A stretch of DNA of 64,000 nucleotides from Girardinichthys multiradiatus. Lineage: Eukaryota; Chordata; Actinopteri; Cyprinodontiformes; Goodeidae. This document shows positions 45,166-56,680 of the stretch, one piece after another. The DNA lies in the NCBI RefSeq assembly GCF_021462225.1, contig NC_061795.1, positions 8,556,001 through 8,620,000 on the forward strand, read 5' to 3'. The notes under the pieces were generated by a model. The model was not told the DNA's origin. It worked only from the letters and a program-made list of their open reading frames with translations, and did not search any database. The translations under genes and the position numbers were made by a program. How positions within the stretch are numbered: the first letter of the stretch is position 1; each line of letters opens with the position of its first letter.

Positions 45166-46939
45166 ATTCTCAAAAATTACCTAAAATTGCTCCATAAAAA
45201 CATCTTCCATTTTTTTTTTTCCTGCCAGACTTTTCTTGCCTCTGAATCTCTACCACTTTTTATTACTCCAGACAGTCTGTCTTCATACTGCCAAATGGGC
45301 ATGTTACGTCTTATTTTACAGTCCTGTATTCTCCAGGTTTCTGGCAGTTTTTGTTCAGTTTGTCCTTTTTACTATTGAATACATTCCTTGTCAGATGATA
45401 CCTTATCTCCATTTCTTGTTACTCTCCTCCTGTCTTTCATATTCTTTCTTCTGTGTATATAAATAATATCTAATCTGTAGTCAGAAACTGTGGAGCTTCC
45501 TCTCGATATTTTGATAGCTCCAATTAATTTCCTTTTTTATTTCTCTTCCCTGTATTAACCATTATTTCCTAAATTTTTATTTGTCTCCTCTCTCACACAC
45601 ACACATGCACATTATTTGCAAATTATTTTATTTGTTCCATGTTTGCAGTAGATTTTGTCTGAATTCTTGCTTCCTGCCAAGCTAGGCCTGGCTGCATGAG
45701 AGTTTCATGCTGAGAGCTGATTATTGCCGTATATGTGTAATTTGCTGTAATAGCTTTCCATTCTCACCACCACTCATTAGTGTTTAATAGAAGAGATTGA
45801 AGTGTCAGTGGCGACAAGTGCTGACATGCTGTTTGATGGAGGAAATAGGTGATGTCCCTAAAATAGCTCCTAACTAGGTGCTAGCTGCTGTTCTTTATAT
45901 CATTGCTTATTGGGTTTGACAGAAAGTCGTTCACTGGAATAATTGTTGTTTCTGTGAAACCCTCAGCTCCTCTGTAAAGCCTATAGGTGTGTGTTCATCA
46001 GAATGAAATATGACTGTTAAATACCAATGATGACTACAAGTTTGCACACGTTTATTAACATAACTGTTTATCAAATTCAGATGATATTTGTTCGGTGTAT
46101 GATCAGTACATCTTTAATTTTTCTACTGTTTAAGATTGGATTTAGATAAAGAAGCCATTACAAGCATGAATGAACAAGCATAATGAAAACTGTTTACACG
46201 TTAAATTATGCAAGAATTGAACTAAGACCCTGACCATTATTGTTGCCACACTAAAAGTCTTTCTTGCTATGTTGAAATAAGATAATTACCAGCTAAGGTC
46301 TCACCAGTGATTTACCACTGCCCTGGATAATTTTGGAGCAAACACACATTTTTCAAACACAGTAGCCCTAACATTTAAGGCACAAGTTTATTTGAATATT
46401 ACTATTCATATTTTGGGGTAATTGCTTTCCAGGAAAATAAAGGAACAAAGGGTAAAGCAAACCACAATTAAAGACAAACAATACTTAGGCCAAAGTGAGC
46501 CGGATAGAACAGTAGCTTATTTTTCTTTCTTTGTTTGTTTTTATTAATCTGGTGATCAAGACGTTTGTTTTTTGTTTTGCGAGGTTTAGCTCCCATCCTT
46601 AAAAGATCTCCTGTCAAAGTCAAAGAAGTTGAGTACCCTGCAGAAATGTTTCTTTATCACTAAAAGAATAGTTTCAAATATACTTTACATTTTCCTCCCA
46701 GTATCAGTTTTTTCCCCAGAACGTAAACATCTAAGCTCATTTTTTTGTCTACATTTTTACTGTGGATCTAAAACATGTGCTGTAAAAACTGTGAAATCAG
46801 ACCAGTACTGCATTATTCTTGTTTCAGAGCATTTATGGCTTAAAAGCCATGTACTGCCATTCCACTTTTTGTTTTTAGAGCTCTGCAACTGTATTTAAAG
46901 CAGTTTTTAATTAAGTAAAGCCTTTGAAATATGTATCGT
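45166..46939. other. Intronic sequence, no repeat recognised
   Basis: A long stretch without transposon signatures. A balanced-composition block near 45650-45900 could be conserved non-coding sequence, but nothing in one sequence proves it. Confidence 0.3.
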
Positions 46940-46982
46940 AGGAAAAGTGACCTCACGTACGTACGCACGCACGCACGTACAT

Positions 46983-47013
<31 letters not shown>

Positions 47014-47025
47014 GACACACACGTC
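46940..47025. repeat. Microsatellite: CGTA/CGCA then (CA)n
   Basis: Alternating ACGTACGTACGCACGCACGC passes into a CA dinucleotide run to about 47020. Confidence 0.9.
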
Positions 47026-47929
47026 CTCGATGCTGCAACACCTGAGCAGGAAACATCAGCTGCAGTGGTGGAGACCCTCTCCTCTCTCTCAACCCCCACG
47101 GGACAATACACCCAGTCCCCCCATGTGTCACTTCGAGAGTAAGTTGGTGCATTTATTACCAACCCACACTTTGACAGCACACCAGAAAGACATATTTTAC
47201 TGATGGAACACAGCACATGTCTGTAGAACGAGACCACTCGTATGTGCGACGAAGCTTTTTGCTGTGTTATTTTATGGCAGTTGGCAAAAAAAAAAAAAAC
47301 TATAAAGATTCAGCAAAAATTGCACTGATAACATTGCACTGTGTATACTTTCCTGTTTTGATAAGATCTGTTTGACCTATTGTGTGACAAGTAATAATTC
47401 GCAAAGAAAGTGAATGTGAGGTTGGATATATAAAAGGCTTGTTTATTATGCCTGAATTTGAATTTGCTGTTTACCTTTTTGATAAGTAATGTGTAATTAG
47501 TTTTTATTTCCTGTCTGGTTTTGCACAAAAAACAATAAAGTATTTTTTTGTGCACTTACAAGGGTTCTATTTTATCTGGATAACATCATGTTTTTTGATA
47601 TAAAATCCAGAATGGAATATACAAATGACACTTTCTGCACTTCTTTGTTTGTGTCTGGTATTTTCACTTCAGGGGCATCTAGCACCGTACTGATGTTAGG
47701 TCAACTAGAAAGGGCTGAGCTTTTTGCATGATAAATGTTAGAACATTTGTTGTAGCTTTTGTGTGCGTATGCTAAAGACATGGTATGTAATTGCACTTTA
47801 AACAATACATTTATATATTTTTTTAAAGTAATTTAATTATTTGTTTACTTACATTTTCTGTTTCATGTATTTCCATTACTCTTAAAATAAGCTCAAGTAG
47901 TTTAAAAAACTCTGCAAAATGTGGCAATT
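47026..47929. other. Intronic sequence, nothing recognised
   Basis: AT-rich with a poly(A) tract at 47286-47299. No gene seen. Confidence 0.4.
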
Positions 47930-48012
47930 TTTTTGTCTGATTACTCGATTAATCATCAAAATTATCGATAGAAAACTTGATTACTAAAATAATCATTAGG
48001 TGCAGCCCTAAC
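47930..48012. mobile_element. Partial MITE, related to 350-716
   Basis: ATTACTCGATTAATCATCAA and the terminal TTAGGTGCAGCCCTA match the end of the MITE at 350-716. Confidence 0.5.
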
Positions 48013-50263
48013 TGTGACCATGGGTATCTAAAAATTCTTTTGATATCAGTTACAGTGAAATATTGATTATTACCCAATTGAGAAAACAAGCAAATACATT
48101 TTGCGATCAGATTCGCTAAACTTTAAGTGATGGAGATGTGGTTTTAAGATAGAAAAACTATTTCTTACAGCCATCAATCGCATTTTAATTTGTACGTAAG
48201 TAAAACACTATAACACACCCCAGCAACAGGTTTTCTTTATTTTTTAAGTGAGGAATTTAGAAAAGACAATATGTTGAGACTTAAGGTTGCGATGAAATTT
48301 CAGCAAATATGTTTTTGGACAGTTAAAATTATGAAATGGTCGAGCACTGAAGCGACCTGCAAAGTCCAATCAAGTTTCCATCAAAACCTTCAGAGATCTT
48401 TGTCTCTGACCACCTTTCCCACTACAGACCTTAAGCTTTGTCTTCAATGTTACCAGATAAAGAAAGACTGGCTCCCCAGTTTGTTTTCATGTACATCACC
48501 GCTGTCATTGATGTGTTTTTTTAATTATTATTTTAGAAAATGCAGGTGGCCCTGAGGCAAAACATAAAAGCTGTCCATTCTTCTCAACCTCTCAGACTCT
48601 CGGCAGCTGAGGACATGTTCATGTGGCCTTTTGAAACTTTTATGTCGGTTGAGTTTGTCTGTTTGCGCACTCATGAGGAGAATCTATGCTCAGCCAGAAT
48701 GACGCTGATAGACTTGTCTGCCCGCATCTTCATCCTGGCTTGCCCTGACATCACCAGAGCTGTTTTGGTCCGACAGGCAGATCATGTCACATCTTTCAGC
48801 ATTTTGCACCTGCTTCTGAAGCGCTCCTTGTCCTCTTCTTCCTCCTGCTCTGCATCAATAACCTGCCATCAGTTGCTGCTACTATCTTTCAGACAAGGAT
48901 GTCACATAGATGTGACTGTTGGTGTGACAATGCCAATGAAGCCTAGACCACATGGTTATGGAGAGATTAAGTAGAGAAACCCACCACCACTGTCCCACCT
49001 CCTCACACAGATACACAAACACACACACGCACACATGCACAGAGAAGGTGGATAAAATGACAAGATAGAAATATTTAATTGAGTTTTGTTAGATTTTATT
49101 TATCAAAGAATTGTATAAGCATTGCTAAATGTAAATGGTTAATCAAGCAGGTTGTTTCTCACACACATTTTTTAAGAGATGGTTACTCCAAGAGACCAGG
49201 ACTCCAGTGGAAAATATTCTGTTAGCTAAAACAACATAAGATATTAAGTCACCAAAAATAGAAATATATCACCAATATTTAATTAAAACAATGATATGAC
49301 ATTGTGAGGTGAAGACTTCGGATTTTCTTTCAGGCTTACATGTGCCTGTGGTTCTAGTCCCCTCACCTAGACAATTTTATTGTCCTGGTTTTGCTAGATC
49401 CAAGTCACAAGATAAGACAATACACAACTTTTAGCAATATCTTTTTCAATACTAAAATTCGTTATTAATGATCTTTGTTTACTTAGAGCTTAGAAAAATA
49501 AAATTGTATTTTTAAAAACTCCAATTAGTGTCTGTAATCAAATCAATAATTGAGCCCAGGTTTGACTTGTCCATATAACCAATGATTTCAAACTGGCGAG
49601 GGTTTCTTCAATTCTTTTATGACGTTATGTCAGACATTGTCAATATAGCAAGATTTCTTCCCACTCCCAATACCTACCTGACTTAATACAGTTGTTGACA
49701 CCATAGCTTGTTTGGGATGGTTTGGTGCACTGCCAAATTACCCTTGTACTTTACTGTAACTGATTCCAGCAGTTAATTCCTTTGTAGACCACAAAGATGT
49801 TAAATTTATATCATCATCACAAATTTATAGCCACAATTTTATATTAAATCACGATCTTCATCCCCCACAGAGAACCATTACATTTATAAGCTTTGTTTGT
49901 CTGATTTCATAGTGTTGGAAATTTCATTCTGTAAATCTATATTCTAATAGGCAGATATGTAATAATGCTAAGCTGCTAAATGACTTCCCTGAAACTTTGT
50001 TTTGTATTATCTAATGTCAAGCAATCCAGTGACTGCATTAACCACACATACTACATTGATGCAGTGTAAATGTCACACAACTTTACTTTAATAAAAGCAT
50101 CATATCCTTCAGTAATTGGTAATTTGCTGCTCACTCTGAAGTACCTGTATAGCATGGCACATAGAAAATGCTAATACATAGAAATTAATCTGCAGCTTCT
50201 TGTGAAAACTGACCCATTGAAGTGGAAAGAGCTGATGTCTCTTTCTCTATTCCTGGATTCTCA
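48013..50263. other. Intronic sequence with an unassigned 144-codon frame
   Basis: The frame 48540-48974 (+) begins MQVALRQNIKAVHSSQPLRL and has locally higher GC than its surroundings, but no domain, splice pattern or family is recognised. Downstream is a CA-rich patch at about 49003-49035. The rest is AT-rich. I do not call a gene here. Confidence 0.35.
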
Positions 50264-50910
50264 GGATGGAGTCCTGGAAGGAGTACCATCTGGGGAACTT
50301 CAATGTCCATGTAGGCAACAACGGTATTACCTAGAGAAATGTGATTGGGAGGAACTGCCTCTCCAAACTTAACCCAAGCTGTGTTTGTTAGTTGACTTCT
50401 GTGTGAGGCACAGAAGTCAAAAGAGGATTGTCCATAATGAACACCATGTCCAAGCACAATGATATTCATAAGTATTCTTGGTACCAGGCCACCCTGGACC
50501 AAAGGTCAACAATTGATTATGTGATTGACTGATGCTTCTGTGGTTTCGGAAGCAAAATCTCAGGGATGAGAGGAATTTTGAGAAGCTATATAGAGAGACT
50601 TTCAGCTGGCCTCAGGGACGTTCTGGGAAACTGTTTAACAACACTGAAAGAGGAACAAGGGGCGGTTCCAAGCTGTGTATGCTTATCACTTGGGAAAATC
50701 TAATTTTATCGCTGTGGCAGAGGTAGACAAGGTAATGTAAAAGCTCCCTTGTGGCAGGGCACCAGGTGTGGAGTTGAAGACTGGGGTGGTGGTCCCAATT
50801 TTTGAGAAAGGGGACCGTTGGGTGTGTTCCATTTATGGAGGGTTCATGCTTCTCAGCCTCCCTGAAAATTTTTATGTTGGGGTGTTTGAGAGGAGGTTCT
50901 GACAGGAGGA
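50264..50910 (+). pseudogene. Fossil Rex3/RTE LINE fragment
   Basis: Sense-strand remnants align with the Rex3-like element of 11.9-15.0 kb: GGGAACTTCAATGTCCATGT (the GDFNAHV motif, decayed), CTTCTGTGTGAGGCACAGAAG (the DFCASH region), then CAATTTTTGAGAAAGGGGAC and CATGCTTCTCAGCCTCCC from the RT fingers. Large deletions and stops show an old copy. Confidence 0.7.
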
Positions 50911-51867
50911 CCAGATCTTTACACCTGTGGAATCGCTGAGGTGGTCATGGGAGTATGCTTCTCCGGTATTTTGTAGATCTGGGCACAGCAGCTTTATTTA
51001 TTCAAGGTTTAATAATGCTGACAAGCTATTCAAGTTTTAATATGTTATATAGAAAACTTGAATATTGGTGTTTGCAGTCTGTGTTAGCTGTGTAAACTAT
51101 GTGTTATCAAACGTATTTCGTTTCACAACATATAGCATCATAGGAGAAGGTTGTGGGACAGTTGTTAATAGATGATACGGTTGGTTTTCTAAAATGATGT
51201 CCTATTGAAAAAGGTCAAATGTGTGGGAAAAATATATTGAAAAGAAAATGAGAATCCATTTGGAAGTTACAGTTCATATGGTATTCTGTCTCTATGGAGG
51301 TTTAAAAAGGTTTGAAAGTTTAGCTATTTTATAGGCATGGTAAAAATTGACTTTTAGGCCTGGCAAAAAGTTGGCCTGTGCATCTGTCCATGATGGATTG
51401 TAGTCAAGATTTAACAGTTGCTATACAGTACAAGAAAATCATGCAGCTGAAGTAAAAAGACTACTTGATTTGTTCAACATAACAAACAATTTAGTTGAGA
51501 TTCTGGATTTATAAAATGGGGCTTTTACTACACTTACAGAGATACACAGCAACTACAGTATCCATGTTGTTGTTTGTATATGTTTTTTGTACAGAGCATG
51601 GTAATATAGCACCTGTCAGGGCTGGACATTAATACTTTTTTCTGTTTATTCTGCATCTATTACTTTGTTTAGTTGTTACAGCAGGGCACCACCTATATGG
51701 CCTATGCACTTTTATTATGTAATGCACCTTGGGTAAACTGTGGTTCTTTTTTACATGCGCTATATAAATAAGTTTGAGTTGACATGACTATGTCAAGAAC
51801 CAGCCTTATATACTTGTATGCCCAAAGTATGAGCTATGTCCGCATTCTCTGCACGTCGCAGCGGATG
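50911..51867. other. Intronic sequence with a LINE/SINE-like tail
   Basis: About 51745-51780 (ACATGCGCTATATAAATAAG) resembles the 3' end shared by fish LINEs and SINEs. The rest is unassigned. Confidence 0.4.
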
Positions 51868-52829
51868 GATGAGAATTTTACCGTTTTTGAGTCGATCATG
51901 GACGCGTGACACTCTGGCTCCCCTCTGCTTCCCCTCTGTTTTTCTTCAAACCCACAACCCATCCTCAAGCTGGTGAAGAGAAGAAATTGACGTCAAAGTC
52001 ATTTCATTCATTTTATATTAAAACAGATAGGTGTATTTAGAGGTCTGGGCAGGGTGAGGCATAGTTAAGGTGAGTTAGGATCACCAGTAGTTAATCCAAG
52101 GTGTTATCTTGTTGCATGCAATGTTGGTTGAAGTGTTTTATGTTGAACTCTGTTGATTTACTGTCTGAATTCTGTGGAGCCACAACGAGCGGTTGCTTTC
52201 AAGTTGGATGCGTTTGTCCTTCTGATTGCCAATCAGCCAGGAGATAAAGCTGAACTTTGGAAGTTTTTCATTAAAAACACACTTCAGTCTGGACCTCGTG
52301 GCCTGGCCACTACATTGTTCGTTCCATCATTTTATTACCTTTGAAGTTTGTCCATAAACTGCTGGTTTGATCTCCATCTACCCTCAACACATATCCTTAT
52401 TTTTGATTATTAGTGAATGCTCTTTTGTAGAATAGTGCATGCTTAGTTAGGTGAACGTTGTTGGACCAGAATAGCTTGTTTGTAAGAGAGACTATTGGTT
52501 TAATACATTTTCACATAGATAAAAAGACAGCTTTGTGTTTATTTTGTGTAAGAGTGAATATCTGTCAAGATAAGGTTAGAATCCCACTATTCAGTGAAAC
52601 CGTTGATAACACATTTACCATGGTTTTGGTTAATAATGATCAATTATTAATGATGATTAACTAATTGTAATTATTAAGTGCCGTGAGCTCAATAATCACA
52701 CCACCAGAGTGTATCTCTGATCTTTATTTGTAAGAAATTATTTTTGGTTAGAAGTTATTTCTTCTAAACTATTATTTTTTAATTATAATTTTTGATAAGT
52801 ATTTATAATCAATAATCATAAATCTAACA
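51868..52829 (+). mobile_element. Second copy of the 1.5 kb LTR-like repeat, shortened
   Basis: It aligns with 4591-5725 in the same orientation, from GATGAGAATTTTACCG through GTTGGACCAGAATAGCTTGT to the end ...CATAAATCTAACA. It lacks the 5' part (about 380 bp) and the internal segment equivalent to 5047-5266. Confidence 0.8.
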
Positions 52830-52849
52830 AGATGATGGATGGATGGTTA

Positions 52850-53700
52850 CTGGCACAGGCTCAACTATGGTTGATTTCAGGTCATTTTCCAAGGCTTCAT
52901 ATTTTGGCCTGCTTTATCCGTTCAAAAACCAGGTAAATCAACTTAACTTAAGAAAGAAGTCCCGCTCCAAAATTGACAGATTCTGCTTGGCTGAAGTTTT
53001 CAGACAATTGGGTTTTCTAGGAAGACAGTTATTCCAAACATCCACTAGAACTGTTTGGAATGGATGAAGCAGGAGAACCTTGAACATTATCAGATAAATT
53101 ATAGGTTATACTTAAGTAAGAAAAATGTTATTTGCATAGCCCCTTTCAGAGATAAAATCACAGAGTGCTTCACAAAACACATAAAAAAAGCTAAGTAAAT
53201 ATAAACATCACATTTATAAATATTGCAATAATTAAAAGCCTGTCTGTACAAATATGTTTTTAGCTGCATTTTGATTTGATCAACGGAGTTGACACAACGT
53301 AAAAACAATGCAAGGGAATTCCACGATCGGGTTGCGACGGCATGGATGCCTGATCCCTGCGGGTCCTAAACCTTGTTCTTGGGACTAACAATAGAGCCTG
53401 ATCAGTGGACCTCAGAGCTCTGATGTCCATTTAAAGGCCAGTCTGTGCTAGAAAATCTCCCAATTGAAATTAATTCTACCAATTCTGCCTAGAAGAGTGG
53501 TTAAATGTCCAGCCAAGGTTTTGTCAAGAACTTGTTCATGCCTGCAAAAAGGTTTCTGTTTTCCCTCCAACTTATTGAGGGACATTTAACCAAATAAATA
53601 TAGTAAATGTTGGAAGTGTATGTACATAGTTGAAACTGTATGTATATTTTGACCCTTTATCGATCAAATAAAATCAACAATAAATTCCGACATGCATCCA
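52850..53700. mobile_element. Decayed DNA transposon with a LINE tail inside
   Basis: The outer parts (52850-53060 and about 53475-53650, for example GTCAAGAACTTGTTCATGCC and TTGAGGGACATTTAACC) look like a degraded fish DNA transposon. The inner part, 53110-53470 (CACAGAGTGCTTCACAAAAC), looks like a LINE 3' region. The classification is tentative. Confidence 0.4.
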
Positions 53701-54229
53701 ATTCTTTTCTTTTGAAATATCTGAAGTTGTTTGTTTGTATGATAATTCCAGGTTCTGAAAAGAAATGAAAAACTGGAAGAGCTAAATTCAAATGACCTTT
53801 GTTCTCAATAAGAGTGGCTATAAACTTCCTACAGATCTGCAGCTTTTTCAGGTTAACCCTGCTTCTCCTCCTCCTCACATCAGCACCTGTTCACCAATGA
53901 GTGGGCATTTTTATTCTTTGATTTTTCATTCAATGTATTAGACCTGCCATAGAATAATTTCTACATGTCCCTTGGATAGAGGCATTAGTGACCTATCCAA
54001 ACTGGTCCATGTTAGTTCCTGTGGTTGGAAGGTTGACAAACTGGTGATATTTGGAGACGATCATTTTAAGGTTTGCATTACTGAAATCTCTAGAAACTAC
54101 AATCTAAATATCTGGAACAAGCAGTAAACGGCTTGTAGAGAGGCTCCAGGGTTGTAGCAGTGGACGAAGGTACCCAGCTACTATCAGAGTGGCTGGTGGA
54201 AGGGTTTTCATTTCACAACAGTTCTGAAG
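53701..54229. other. Unassigned intronic sequence
   Basis: No gene or repeat recognised. Confidence 0.35.
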
Positions 54230-54438
54230 ATTTTCTCCACCACACTTTTTGTACAAAGTCCACTGGTTTGGAATTGCTGAAGTTTCTGTCCTTTTCTATG
54301 CATGTACGGATTTAAGCCTATATAAATGGTTTGCTGAATCAGAGACATTACTAGAATTGTGCCGCTCAAGGTGGCAGCAGGTTGGAGTAGCTCTGTTACT
54401 TTTGATTCTGATTTATTCTTTTTTGGGAACTATTCCTC

Positions 54439-55593
54439 TTGTGGTGGATACAGTTGATATATATATATTTTTTTTTTTGGAAAACTGTCCTCTTCGGTGT
54501 CAGATGCTGTGCAGCCTGGGGGATTTTTCCTAATACTTTCTATTTTTTGACATTTGTTATGATGTATTGCCATGGCAACAGGGTTGTTTTTTATAACTGG
54601 GAGCAGCTGATTAATCTCTCAAAAGCTCAAATAATACTTCAACTACAACCCCAAATCCCTGATGAGTTGAAAATGAGATGCTGTGGATGCAGAGCAGGAG
54701 CTAAGAGAAGAGAGAGAAGGAGGAAGTTCAAACCATCTCTTCTGTTGATTATGATGGGCAATGTGAGATCGTTGGGAAACAAGTTGGATGAACTCCAAGC
54801 CCTACAAAGGACCCAGCCAGAGTACCGGGCATGCACTATTATGTGTTTTACTGAGACATGGCTGCAGGATCATATCCCCGACTCCAGCGTCTCTCTACCG
54901 GGCTTTTTAATCATACAAGCAGACCGAGGTTTAAAGAGGAGCGGCAAATGTAAAGGAGGTGGACTGGCAGTACTTGTGAACAGATGGTGTAATCCAGGAC
55001 ATGTAATTGTGAAGTGTCATCTCTGCAGTCCAGATATTGAACTGTTGGCAGTAAGTTTTCGTCCATATTATTTACCCAGAGAGTTCACCAGTGTTATTTT
55101 GGCAACAGTTTACGTTCCACCTTCTGCTGTTGCTGACACTGCATGTCATGCCATCAGCTCAGTTGTTGCTAAGCTACAGACACAAAACCCCAATGCTTTT
55201 GTGGCAATTTCTGGAGATTTTAACCATGCTTCACTCTCTGCTACACTTCCAACGTTTCAACAGTTTGTCAGCTGCTCTACCAGAGAAAACAAAACATCGG
55301 ATTTGTTGTATGCAAATGTCAAGGACTCATACATCTCTACAGCAAGACCTCCTCTAGGCAAATCAGATCACAATCTTGTTTTTCCCTGCTCGAAATATAA
55401 GCTCCTTGTTCAGAGGCAACTTGTAATGAAGAGGACTGTGAGAAAATGGTCACAGGAAGCTGAAGAAGCTCTGCAAGGTTGCTTTGAGGCTACAGACTGG
55501 GACGCACTGTGCCAGCCACATGAAGAGGACATCAATGGCATGACTGAGTGTGTAACCGAGTATATAAACTTCTGTGGGGATAACATCATACAC
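54439..55593 (+). pseudogene. Family A LINE endonuclease domain
   Basis: The frame contains MGNVRSLGNKLDELQALQRT, CFTETWLQDHIPDSSVSLPG (the catalytic ETW), GGGLAVLVNRWCNPGHVIVK, VAISGDFNHASL (GDFN) and PPLGKSDHNLVF (the SDH motif). All key apurinic-type endonuclease motifs are visible. The domain ends in TEYINFCGDNII, where the other LINE inserted. The frame continues for some codons into the inserted LINE in a different reading, giving a chance fusion. Confidence 0.88.
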
Positions 55594-56329
55594 CAACAGC
55601 TGCACCTCCAGTCACCAGTCTGTCAAGCTTCTGAAGTTTGCGGACGACACCACCCTGATCGGACTCATCTCTGATGGTGATGAGTCTGCGTACAGATGGG
55701 AGGTGGACCATCTGTTGGACTGGTGCAGCCAGAACAACCTTGAGCTCAACGCTCTAAAGACAGTGGAGATGGTTGTGAACTTCAGGCAGAACCCAGCCCC
55801 ACCTGCCCCCATCACCCTCTGTGACTCCACAATTGACACTGTGGAATCTTTCCGCTTCCTGGGAACCATCATCTCCCAGGATCTCAAGTGGGAGCCAAAC
55901 ATCAGCTCCCTCATCAAGAAAGCCCAGCAGAGGATGTTCTTCCTGCGGCAGCTGAAGAAATTCAACCTGCCGAAGACTATGATGGTGCACTTCTACACAG
56001 CCATCATTGAGTCCATCCTCACCTCCTCCATCACCATCTGGTACGCCGCTGCTACAGCCAAGGATAAGGGCAGGCTGCAGCGTGTCATTCGGTCTGCTGA
56101 GAAGGTGATTGGCTGCAGTCTACTGTCGCTCCAGGAACTGTACACCTCCAGGACCCTGAAGCGGGCAGGGAAGATTCTGGCTGATCCCTCCCACCCCGGT
56201 CACAGACTCTTTGAGACTCTCCCCTCTGGCAGGAGGCTGCGGTCCATCCGGACCAAAACCTCACGCCACAAGAACAGTTTTTTCCCATCTGCCACCAGCC
56301 TGGTTAACAAAGCCCGGAAACCACCCTGA
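55594..56329 (+). pseudogene. Family B LINE RT C-terminal part, copy B
   Basis: The open frame encodes KLLKFADDTTLIGLISDGDE (motif C), HLLDWCSQNNLELNALKTVE and the C-terminal region to KARKPP. It is almost identical to copy A (29.7-30.5 kb) but lacks copy A's five-base insertion, so it shows the intact reading. The finger and palm regions before motif C are missing. Confidence 0.88.
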
Positions 56330-56680
56330 CACTCTCCCTTTCCCCCACACCCCCCCTTTTTTTGCTGACAGGACACCTGTAACCTGTAACTCTATGCGTT
56401 ACATTAACGCTCAGCTTGGACTCCAGCTTTACTTGCACTGCTTTACTTGCACAATGATCACCTGCACTGTTGTACTGCTCTTGCATCTTATAGTGCTCTA
56501 TATTTACTCTCACTCACTTAAAACTGTGCACATATATTTATATTATATTGTAGATATGTTTATACTGTTTAATTTGTATTGTATTGCACCGACTACGCCA
56601 AAACAAATTCCTTGTATGTCCAAAAACGTACTTGGCAATAAAGCTTTTCTGATTCTGATTCTGATTCTGATTCTGATCAT
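55594..56680 (+). mobile_element. 5'-truncated LINE, family B, copy B
   Basis: Its 3' end is GGCAATAAAGCTTTTCTGAT followed by several GATTCT units. It begins within the ORF at CACCAACAGCTGCACCTCC, so it is severely 5'-truncated. The flanks share ATCAT (left side at about 55585-55592, right side at about 56678-56682), a short target duplication inside the family A LINE. Confidence 0.85.

Noticed and set aside
54439..55674. A single 411-codon protein
   Set aside because: It is a chance fusion of the family A endonuclease with out-of-frame family B LINE sequence across an insertion point at about 55593.
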